Shown here: positions 57,531 to 64,000 of the stretch, one piece after another
Position numbering within the stretch: the first letter of the stretch is position 1
Layout of the letters: every line of letters begins with the position of its first letter
Assembly (NCBI RefSeq): GCF_026151165.2
Contig: NZ_CP117849.1
Location: forward strand, 1,240,001 to 1,304,000
Direction: 5' to 3'
DNA from: Cryobacterium sp. SO2
GTDB lineage: Bacteria; Actinomycetota; Actinomycetes; Actinomycetales; Microbacteriaceae
DNA length: 64,000 bases
Program-made: the position numbers and the translations under genes
The notes under the pieces: generated by a model
Seen by the model: the letters and a program-made list of their open reading frames with translations, nothing else
Databases searched by the model: none
What the model was told of the DNA's origin: nothing

Positions 57531-57551
57531 GCAGCGAGGCAGGCTGTCGGG

Positions 57552-58685
57552 CTAGACGTCGATGCGGTAGCCGCGCTTGATGACGGTGGCGACCAGCGCG
57601 GGCACCGGTAGGGCCTGGCGCAGCCGGCTGATGGCCACGTCCACGGCGTGGTCGTCCTGGATCTCGGGTAGCGCGGCCGTGAGGTCGGCCCGGGAGAGCA
57701 CCGACCCGCGTGCGGCGAGAAGTGCGCGCAGGAGCGTCAGCGAGGTCGGCGGCAGCATGGCGGATGTGCCGGCCACCCGAACCTGCCGGCCGCGCAGTTC
57801 CACCAGCCCGTGCCGGCTGTCCAGGCGCAGCACGCGCTCGTCGGCCAGGTAGTCGCAGACCAGCTTGATGAGCGCGCCCATGCGGAACCGCTCCGGCACG
57901 ATCGGTGTGATGCCGGCGGCCACGAGGGGAGCGGCGGTGACGTGGCCGACCGCGGCGGCCACCACCGGTCCGCGCAGGGCCTCCTGCAACGCGTCGAGCC
58001 TGCCGACGCCATCCGCTGCGCCGAACAGCGCCTCGACGGCCGGAGCGCTGGTGAACGTCACGGCGTCCAGGGAGCCCGTGCAGACGGCGTCGATGAGTTT
58101 GAGCACCCGGCTCGAATCCTCCGGCAGCAGCCAGCGGTAGGGGGCGACGGTGAGCACGGTGGCCCCCGCGTCGCGCAGGCGTTCGATCTGGGACTCGTCG
58201 GTGAACCCGTGCAGCTGCACGGCAACGGTGAGCCCGGCGGCGCCCTCGCCGAGCACCTTGTCCACGAGCGAACGGGTGGTCTCCTCGTCGCTCATGCCGG
58301 AGTCGTCGAGGTTGGCGGCGCGGATCGCGCCGCGCGCCTTGGGGCCGCGCACGAAGATACGGCTGTGCTCGAGGGTGGTGGTGAGGTCGTGGCCGAGCCC
58401 GGCCGCATCCGCCGCCTCGAACCAGCGACGCACCCCGTACGACGTGGTCGCCAACAGGATGTCGGGGCGTGCGGCGATGATCGCGGCGGTGTCCGCGGTG
58501 ATCTGTGAGTCGTCGGCAGCGGCCGCGATGCGGATGGCCGGGGCGTGCAGGACGTCGCCGCCACGTCTCTCGAACGCAGCGATCAGGTCTTCGCTTCTGC
58601 GGTCGGAAGTGACGCCGATGCGGAAGCCCTCGAGCTGGTCCGGGCGGAAGCCGGGCAGTCCGGCTTCGATTCCGATGTCGTTAAC
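57552..58685 (-). CDS. hemD: Uroporphyrinogen-III synthase fused to OmpR/PhoB-type winged helix; anomalous start
   Basis: About 377 aa if it begins at GTT 58685. HemD domain: LEGFRIGVTSDRRSEDLIAA, APAIRI, ILLATTSYGVRRW, VTFTSAPAVEALF and VVAAAVGHVTAAPL. The C-terminal 95 residues are a transcriptional-regulator winged helix (LRALLAARGSVLSRADL, AVDVAISRLRQAL, VIKRGYRI), the Rv0260c-type architecture. Between an in-frame TAG at about 58774 and TTG 58454, which lies inside the domain, there is no ATG, GTG or TTG. GTT at 58685 has GGAG 5 nt upstream and gives a natural N-terminus, so it may be a mutated GTG. Role: siroheme supply for NirB and perhaps control of the island. Confidence 0.75.
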   Translation of the reverse strand, partial: VNDIGIEAGLPGFRPDQLEGFRIGVTSDRRSEDLIAAFERRGGDVLHAPAIRIAAAADDSQITADTAAIIAARPDILLATTSYGVRRWFEAADAAGLGHDLTTTLEHSRIFVRGPKARGAIRAANLDDSGMSDEETTRSLVDKVLGEGAAGLTVAVQLHGFTDESQIERLRDAGATVLTVAPYRWLLPEDSSRVLKLIDAVCTGSLDAVTFTSAPAVEALFGAADGVGRLDALQEALRGPVVAAAVGHVTAAPLVAAGITPIVPERFRMGALIKLVCDYLADERVLRLDSRHGLVELRGRQVRVAGTSAMLPPTSLTLLRALLAARGSVLSRADLTAALPEIQDDHAVDVAISRLRQALPVPALVATVIKRGYRIDV

Positions 58686-58725
58686 GGTGTCTCCGATGGT
58701 CTGGGGCAGAACGTCTTGGGCAGGG

Positions 58726-59826
58726 TTACCTCTGGCCTGAGAGTGTAGCGGCGTTCGCGAGCACCGCTACGGCCGCGGCGTCGTCGCACTGGGCCAGCCG
58801 CACGACCTCGCCGATCACGAGCACGGCTGGGGAGCGCGCGCCGACCTCGCCGGCCACCCGCACCACGGTGTCGATGTCGGCCACCGTGGTGCGCTGCTGC
58901 GTGGAGAAGCCGCGTTCGATGATGGCGATGGGCATGTCGGCACGCATGCCGTGGCGGGCCAGGCCGCTCGCCAGGTGCGGCAGGGTGCCCACGCCCATGA
59001 GCACAACGATGGTGCCGCCCAGGCCCACCAGGTGGGCCAGTTCGTCTTCGCTGAGCGGCACGTGGCCGCTCAGCACGGTGAACAGGCGCGAGACATCGCG
59101 GTGGGTCACCGGGATGCCCGCGAGCGCCGGCACGGCGATGGCGCTGGTGACCCCGGAAATGACGGTGACCGGCACGCCGGCGGCACGGCAGGCGGCCATC
59201 TCCTCGCCGCCGCGACCGAACACGAACGGGTCGCCGCCCTTGAGGCGAACGACGGTGAGGCCGGACAGGGCGCTGGCCACGAGCATCCGTTCGATCTCGA
59301 CCTGCGGCACGGCGTGGTGGCCCGGAAGCTTGCCCACGTTCACCAACTCGGCGCCCGGAGCCCACTCGTCGATCAAGGCGCGCGGCCCGAGCCTGTCGTA
59401 ATAGACGATGTCGGCACCGCGGAGCGCGGTGAGCGCGGCGACCGTGAGCAGGTCGTCGTCGCCGGGGCCGCCGCCGACGAGGGTGACATGGCCGGGCCGG
59501 GAGACCGGAGCGGCCGCCTCACGGGTGAGCCAGACCGACCGTTCGGCGCAGGCAGCGGCGACCAGCGGCTGGGCCTCGGCGGGAACATCGACGACCACGA
59601 CGAGGTCGACGGCGGAGACGAGGTCGCGCCAGAGCGCGGGGGAGTGCGGCCAGGCCACCGGGCGCACCTGCGGGTTGGGCACCTCGAACGTGTCGGCCGC
59701 GAGGTAGACCACGGCGCCGGCGGCCACGTAGCGGGCGATCACACGGCGTGCGGGACGGCTGCCGCCGAGCACGAGCACGCGGCGGCCGGAGACGTTCAGC
59801 GAAATGTCGAGCGACGGTGTCGGCAT
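58726..59826 (-). CDS. cobA: Uroporphyrinogen-III C-methyltransferase with CysG-like N-terminal domain
   Basis: 366 aa from ATG 59826, GGGAG 9 nt upstream. The C-terminal 250 residues are a SUMT: VTLVGGGPGDDDLLTVAALT, YYDRLGPRALI, VNVGKLPGHHAVPQ, VRLKGGDPFVFGRGGEEMAA, VISGVTSAIAVPALAGIPVT and ERGFSTQQRTT. The N-terminal 110 residues form a Rossmann domain like precorrin-2 dehydrogenase (VLVLGGSRPARRVIARYVAA), but its glycine motif is imperfect, so dehydrogenase activity is uncertain. It makes precorrin-2 for siroheme. It starts 4 bp after nirB on the same strand. Confidence 0.88.
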   Translation of the reverse strand: MPTPSLDISLNVSGRRVLVLGGSRPARRVIARYVAAGAVVYLAADTFEVPNPQVRPVAWPHSPALWRDLVSAVDLVVVVDVPAEAQPLVAAACAERSVWLTREAAAPVSRPGHVTLVGGGPGDDDLLTVAALTALRGADIVYYDRLGPRALIDEWAPGAELVNVGKLPGHHAVPQVEIERMLVASALSGLTVVRLKGGDPFVFGRGGEEMAACRAAGVPVTVISGVTSAIAVPALAGIPVTHRDVSRLFTVLSGHVPLSEDELAHLVGLGGTIVVLMGVGTLPHLASGLARHGMRADMPIAIIERGFSTQQRTTVADIDTVVRVAGEVGARSPAVLVIGEVVRLAQCDDAAAVAVLANAATLSGQR

Positions 59827-59830
59827 GGTG

Positions 59831-62617
59831 TCATTCTCCCTTGTCGTGCGCGCCGGCGGCGGCTTCGTGTCGTGCGGTGACGGAGGAGGCGGTGGCGGCG
59901 CGGTCCGCCGGCCGCATCGGGATGCGCGCGCCGGCGAGCAGGACGGGTCCGGTGGCCGGAGCGTCGTCGTCGGGTTCGTTGACGCTGACGCCGAAGTAGT
60001 CGGCGCCGGTCTGCACGGCGCCGGTCGGTACGGCAGCGGTCGCTGCCGCGTCGCGCTCAGCGGGCCAGGCCGGGCGCGGCTGGCCACGCTCGAGAACCTG
60101 CACGATGGCCGGGTCGGGGGTGGTCGGCGCGTTCACGAACGAGCGGAACCGGCGCAGGCGCTCCGGGTCTTTGAGCGTCGCCGCCCACTCGTCCTCGTAG
60201 CTGCCCACGTGTGCCGACATCGCGAGTTCGAGCTCGGCGGCCAGGCCCAGGCTGTCGTTCACGACCACGTCGCGCACGTGCTCGAGTCCGCCGGGCAGCT
60301 CCTCCTGCCAGCGCGCGGTGCGCTGCAGGCGGTCGCCGGTGCGGATGTAGTACATCAGGTAGCGGTCGATGTAGGCGATCAGGGTGTCGTCGTCGAGGTC
60401 CTGGGCCAGCAGCTGGGCGTGCGCCGGCTGGAAGCCGCCGTTGCCGCCCACGTAGAGGTTCCAGCCCAGCTCGGTGGCGATGATGCCGATGTCCTTACCG
60501 CGGGCCTCCGCGCACTCGCGGGCACAGCCCGAGACGCCGAGCTTGAACTTGTGCGGCGACCGCAACCCGCGGTAGCGCAGCTCGAGCTGGATGGCCATGG
60601 AGACGGCATCCTGCACGCCGAACCGGCACCAGGTGCTGCCCACGCAGCTCTTCACGGTGCGCAAGCTCTTGCCGTAGGCCTGGCCGGATTCGAAGCCGGC
60701 GTCGACGAGGATCTTCCAGATCTCGGGCAACTGCTCGAGCCGGGCACCGAACATGTCGATGCGCTGGCCGCCGGTGATCTTCGTGTACAGCTTGTACTCC
60801 TCGGCGACCTCGGCGATCACCTTGAGCTTGGCCGGGGTGATCTCCCCGCCCGGGATGCGCGGCACCACCGAGTAGGTGCCGTCCTTCTGCATGTTGGCCA
60901 GGGCACGGTCGTTGGTGTCCTGCAGGCCGCCGCGGCCGGCATCCAGCACATAACCGTTGGTCTGGGTGGCCAGGATCGACGCGATCGTGGGCTTGCAGAT
61001 GTCGCAGCCGAGGCCGGTGCCGAAGCGCTCCATGATGTCGTCGAACGAGGTGAGCTGCAGGATGCGCACGCTCTCGAACAGTTCGCTGCGGCTGAGAATG
61101 ATGTGCTCACAGAGGGCCTTGGAGACCTCGATGCCGGCCTTCTTCAGCTCGGTTTCAAGGATCTTCTTGACCAGGGGAACGCAGGAGCCGCACTGGGTGC
61201 CGGCGCGGGTGCAGGCCTTGAGCGGGCCGAGTTCGGTGCAGGCCTCGCCGTGGTCGCCGCGGATGGCTTCGCGCACGGCGCCGACCGAGACGTTGTTGCA
61301 GGAGCAGAGCTGCACGTCGTCGGGCAGGTCGGTGCCGGCGGGCGGTTCGGCGCCGGCGGCGGAGAGGTAGGCGCCGGGCTCTGCGGGCAGTTCCCGGCCG
61401 AGCAGCGGGCGGAGCGAGGTGTACGGCGAGGCGTCGCCGACGAAGATGCCGCCGAGCAGGGTTTTGGCGTCGCCCGTGACGACGATCTTTTGGTACAGGC
61501 CGCGGGCCGGGTCGGCGTAGACCACCTCGAGGCAGTGCTCGGTGCGGCCGAGGGCGTCGCCGAAGCTGGCGACCTCCACGCCGGAGAGCTTGAGCTTGGT
61601 GGCGTCGTCGATGCCGGGGAAGAGCGCTTCGCCGCCGTGCAACCGGGCGGCGGCGACCTCGGCCATGGCGTTGGCTGGCGCGACCAGGCCCACGCAGACG
61701 CCGTTGATGTTGGCGACTTCGCCGATCGCCCAGATGCCGTCGGCCGAGGTGCGGCAGTCGTCGCCGATGACGATGCCGCCGCGCGGACCGAGCTCGAGGC
61801 CGGCGGCCCGGGCGAGTTCGTCGCGCGGGGTGATGCCGATGGAGAAGACCACCAGGTCGGCGTGCAGCTGGGTGCCGTTGCCGAGGGCGACGCCGAGCAC
61901 CCGGCCGGTGGGGGAGCGCAGGATCTCGGTGGGCCGGGTGCCGAGAGCCAGGGTGATGCCCTGCGCACCGATCAGCCGGCCGAGCGCCTGACCGGCGCCC
62001 TCGTCGAGTTGGGCGCTCATCAGCCAGTTGCCCGAGTGCACGAGAGTGGATGCGGCGCCGAGCCTGGCGAGCCCGCCGGCGGCTTCGAGGCCGAGCAGTC
62101 CGCCGCCGACAACCACGACGTTGGCCGGGCGACCCAGCCGTTCCTTGAGCCGGGCGACCTCGCCCACGAGGAAGTCGACGTCTTCGAGAGTGCGGTACAC
62201 GTGGCCGGCCTCTGCACCGGGGATGGGCGGCACCGTGGCGGCCGAGCCGGTGGCGAAGACCAGATCGTCGTAGTCGATGCGCTCGCCGTCTTCGAGGGTG
62301 ATGACCCGGGCATCCGCGTCGAGGCCGGTCACCTTGCTGCCGCTGCGGTAGCTGATCGACTCTGAGTCCCACAGAGTTGTGTCGCCGAGAGTGAGGTCTT
62401 CGGAGTCGACGAGGCGGCGGGACAGCGCCACCCGGTCGTAGGGGAGGTGCGGCTCCTCGCCGAACACCGTCACGGTGTGGGCGGCGGAACCGGGCCCGGC
62501 GGCCGTGGCGCGGGCGGCCATCGCCTCGGTGAACCGGTGGGCGGCGGGGCCGCCGCCGATCACCAGGACGCGTCGGGGCGTGCCGGAGTTATCCGAGGCG
62601 GGGGTGACGTTGTCCAT
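59831..62617 (-). CDS. nirB: Nitrite reductase (NADH) large subunit
   Basis: 928 aa. It reduces nitrite to ammonium in the cytoplasm. Domains in order: pyridine nucleotide-disulfide oxidoreductase (RVLVIGGGPAAHRFTEAMA, VVVVGGGLLGLEAAGGLAR, DGIWAIGEVA), BFD-like [2Fe-2S] domain (VQLCSCNNVSVGAVREAI, CTRAGTQCGSC) and the siroheme/[4Fe-4S] domain (SCVGSTWCRFGVQDA, GVSGCARECAEARGKDIGI). Length is normal, with an extra Ala/Pro-rich tail after about residue 850. The small subunit nirD is not downstream but on the opposite strand, 228 bp away. Confidence 0.95.
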   Translation of the reverse strand: MDNVTPASDNSGTPRRVLVIGGGPAAHRFTEAMAARATAAGPGSAAHTVTVFGEEPHLPYDRVALSRRLVDSEDLTLGDTTLWDSESISYRSGSKVTGLDADARVITLEDGERIDYDDLVFATGSAATVPPIPGAEAGHVYRTLEDVDFLVGEVARLKERLGRPANVVVVGGGLLGLEAAGGLARLGAASTLVHSGNWLMSAQLDEGAGQALGRLIGAQGITLALGTRPTEILRSPTGRVLGVALGNGTQLHADLVVFSIGITPRDELARAAGLELGPRGGIVIGDDCRTSADGIWAIGEVANINGVCVGLVAPANAMAEVAAARLHGGEALFPGIDDATKLKLSGVEVASFGDALGRTEHCLEVVYADPARGLYQKIVVTGDAKTLLGGIFVGDASPYTSLRPLLGRELPAEPGAYLSAAGAEPPAGTDLPDDVQLCSCNNVSVGAVREAIRGDHGEACTELGPLKACTRAGTQCGSCVPLVKKILETELKKAGIEVSKALCEHIILSRSELFESVRILQLTSFDDIMERFGTGLGCDICKPTIASILATQTNGYVLDAGRGGLQDTNDRALANMQKDGTYSVVPRIPGGEITPAKLKVIAEVAEEYKLYTKITGGQRIDMFGARLEQLPEIWKILVDAGFESGQAYGKSLRTVKSCVGSTWCRFGVQDAVSMAIQLELRYRGLRSPHKFKLGVSGCARECAEARGKDIGIIATELGWNLYVGGNGGFQPAHAQLLAQDLDDDTLIAYIDRYLMYYIRTGDRLQRTARWQEELPGGLEHVRDVVVNDSLGLAAELELAMSAHVGSYEDEWAATLKDPERLRRFRSFVNAPTTPDPAIVQVLERGQPRPAWPAERDAAATAAVPTGAVQTGADYFGVSVNEPDDDAPATGPVLLAGARIPMRPADRAATASSVTARHEAAAGAHDKGE

Positions 62618-62845
62618 GGGAGGCCTTCCAGGTGGTGAGCTGTTCCGTCAGCCTAAAAGTCGGCGATTTCCCTACCGTGTCGCCGGAGTAACGGAGTGTG
62701 ACGGGCGCCTCACGCAGTGGGGGGAGCACTGAGAGGTCTTCGTTACGCGATCGTCACGGCCTCGCACGATGGCCGACACGCGGGCTGCTTACCGTTGACA
62801 TCAGGACCAGCTCACCCCACTTGCTCACAACCACTGGAGGACCCC
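62618..62845. promoter_or_regulatory. nirB-nirD divergent control region
   Basis: Minus-strand TAGGCT (62655-62650) predicts a nirB start near 62643. TTGACA (62795-62800) lies 45 bp before nirD, but no good -10 follows at 17 bp. GTAAC-N5-GTGAC (62688-62702) and GTTAC-N6-GTCAC (62742-62757) resemble half-sites of nitrogen regulators such as GlnR; this is suggestive only. Confidence 0.4.
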
Positions 62846-63283
62846 GTGCAGACAACCACCGACTCGCACGACTCCACCGGCACCGCCGCCGAGTGGACCA
62901 GCGTGTGCGACTTCGACCGCCTCGAACCACTCTGGGGTGAGGCCGCGTTGATCGACGGCGTGCAGATCGCCCTCGTGCTACTCCCGGACGGCAGCCTCTT
63001 CGCGGTCTCCAACCAGGATCCGGCCACGGGCTCGTTCGTGATGAGCCGCGGCATCGTCGGGTCGCGCGGCGCCCGGCCCACCCTGGCTTCCCCCCTGCAC
63101 AAGCAGGTCTACGACCTCGAAACCGGCGAGTGCTTCACCTCGGCCGACTACGCACTGCGCACCTTCCCGGTGCGCGTCGACCACGGCACGGTTCAGATCC
63201 AGGTGCACGAACAGGCCCAGGTGAACGAAGAGGCTCAGCTGGGCACAGCGGCGCCCGTCGACGTGGAGTTCGCGGCCGCATGA
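62846..63283 (+). CDS. nirD: Nitrite reductase (NADH) small subunit
   Basis: 145 aa from GTG 62846, TGGAGG 5 nt upstream. Rieske-like fold without the iron-sulfur Cys, as is normal for NirD: WTSVCDFDRLEPLWGEAALI, QIALVLLPDGSLFAVSNQDP, MSRGIVGSRGARPTLASPLH and KQVYDLETGECFTS. It pairs with NirB. The C-terminal 25 residues are acidic and Gln-rich. The stop overlaps the cbiX start (ATGA). Confidence 0.92.
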   Translation: MQTTTDSHDSTGTAAEWTSVCDFDRLEPLWGEAALIDGVQIALVLLPDGSLFAVSNQDPATGSFVMSRGIVGSRGARPTLASPLHKQVYDLETGECFTSADYALRTFPVRVDHGTVQIQVHEQAQVNEEAQLGTAAPVDVEFAAA

Positions 63284-64000
63284 TCAGCGTTCCGGTGCGC
63301 ACGGGCCCGGTGCGCACGGCCCAGAGGGGTCTCGCCCCGGTTCTGCTGGCGACCTCGCACGGCACCAGCGACCCGGCCGGCCAGCGCGCCGTGCTGGCCC
63401 TCGTCGAGGCCGTGGCCGCAGCGGCGCCGCAGCTCACCGTGGTGGGCGGCTATGTCGACGTGCAGAGCCCGGATGTGCCCACCTGCCTGGCCGGGATCGC
63501 CGCCGGTCCGGCCGAGGGCGGCAGTTCAGCCGACCGGCCCGTCGTGATCGTGCCGTTGCTGCTCTCGGCCGGGTACCACGTGCGGGTCGACCTCGCCGAG
63601 GCCGCCGCAGAGGCCGGCCAGCCCGTGCGGGTCACCGGGGCGCTCGGCCCCGATCCGCGGCTGGCGCGCATCCTCGCCGACAGGCTGTGCGAGCTCGACC
63701 TCCAGCGCGACGACACCGTGGTGCTCGCCGCCGCCGGTTCCACCGACGCGAACGCCGTCACCGACTGCCACACCCTCGGCGAACAGCTCGCCGTGGTTCT
63801 CGGCCGGCCCGTCACCGTCGGCTTCATCTCCGCCGCCCAGCCCCGCCTGGCCGACGCCGTGCTCACCGCCCGCGCCGGCGCACCCGGCCGGGTCGTGGTG
63901 GCCACCTATCTTTTGGCGCCCGGCTACTTCGCCGGCCTGGCCGAGAACTGCGGCGCGGATGCCGTGAGCCGCCCGCTGCTCGTAGACGGAGAAGCACCGC
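63280..64000 (+). CDS. Sirohydrochlorin chelatase (CbiX/SirB-like), cut by window edge
   Basis: 240 codons visible from ATG 63280, which overlaps the nirD stop. Chelatase fold: VLLATSHGTSDPAGQRAV with the metal-binding His, VVIVPLLLSAGYHVRVDL with the second His, and a repeat-like second half (VLAAAGSTDANAV, VVATYLLAPGYFAGLA). It would insert iron (or cobalt) into sirohydrochlorin, completing siroheme for NirB together with CobA and HemD. The C-terminus lies outside the window. Confidence 0.88.
   Translation, partial: MISVPVRTGPVRTAQRGLAPVLLATSHGTSDPAGQRAVLALVEAVAAAAPQLTVVGGYVDVQSPDVPTCLAGIAAGPAEGGSSADRPVVIVPLLLSAGYHVRVDLAEAAAEAGQPVRVTGALGPDPRLARILADRLCELDLQRDDTVVLAAAGSTDANAVTDCHTLGEQLAVVLGRPVTVGFISAAQPRLADAVLTARAGAPGRVVVATYLLAPGYFAGLAENCGADAVSRPLLVDGEAP

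Noticed and set aside
57552..58454. hemD starting at TTG 58454
   Set aside because: That codon is within the conserved HemD domain; about 60 homologous residues upstream are open in the same frame.
62688..62757. Definite GlnR boxes upstream of nirB/nirD
   Set aside because: Spacing of the two half-site pairs differs (5 and 6 nt) and the GAAAC half-sites of the consensus are absent; kept only as a weak suggestion.
1..64000. tRNA, rRNA, prophage or IS elements
   Set aside because: No cloverleaf-like sequences, rRNA segments, integrase/transposase motifs or phage structural genes were found in the intergenic regions or frames.

Overview
The window is about 68-70% G+C and reads as chromosome of a high-GC actinobacterium, most likely family Microbacteriaceae. 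A Cryobacterium-like genus is possible, but the sequence alone does not prove it. The case rests on actinobacterial marker genes and gene order: an AdnA-AdnB helicase-nuclease pair followed by nudC and a UvrD2-type helicase, a DEAD-box helicase next to a ferritin-like MiaE-type protein and a DUF3107 protein, a mycoredoxin with a CGYC centre, a DUF222-HNH protein and a sortase-type LAETG surface protein. I see no rRNA, tRNA, prophage, IS element or CRISPR array. Almost every long reading frame antisense to the genes listed is a G+C-driven shadow.

Layout. 1-6 kb: aminopeptidase P (cut by the window edge), a membrane endonuclease/exonuclease/phosphatase protein, a PHP phosphoesterase, a DEAD-box helicase, a MiaE-like ferritin-fold protein, a small membrane protein and DUF3107. 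6-18 kb: DNA-repair core (adnA, adnB, nudC, uvrD2) with two convergent partners that overlap the helicase 3' ends: an APH-fold protein lacking its catalytic residues and an orphan cyclodehydratase-like protein. 18-28.5 kb: SDR-DUF2867, DUF222-HNH, an SGNH protein lacking the nucleophile, DUF2207 plus a small membrane protein, an SNF2 helicase, pfkA, mycoredoxin and a Nudix hydrolase. 28.5-35 kb: transporters (PitA with a two-hairpin leader, a UraA-type and an AzgA-type permease) and a type-B carboxylesterase. 35-42 kb: a glutamylation pathway for an amine (glutamine-synthetase-like ligase, C26 hydrolase, aldehyde dehydrogenase, SDR, GntR regulator, divergent ethanolamine-type permease). 42-57 kb: aspA, hydrolases, GT2, an Ada-AlkA fusion, PrsW, FKBP, a Cys-repeat surface protein, a MetE-like protein, a protealysin-emfourin pair, an SDR and an LLM oxidoreductase. 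57.5-64 kb: a nitrite reductase/siroheme island (hemD-HTH, cobA, nirB on one strand; nirD and cbiX on the other).

The most striking unlabelled structure is non-coding. Two families of imperfect palindromes (about 65-73 bp) occur only between convergently transcribed genes: four copies of family 1 at two loci 54 kb apart, and two copies of family 2 at a third. In each family one arm is nearly invariant and the other varies.

A second pattern is a start-site rule. A TANNNT box lies exactly 6 nt before the ATG/GTG of thirteen genes, with further 7-nt and weaker-box cases. This implies widespread leaderless transcription and fixes many start codons. Other points of note are hemD, which has no ATG/GTG/TTG at its N-terminus (a GTT sits where the start should be), two presumptive pseudo-enzymes, and several tandem duplications at gene ends.
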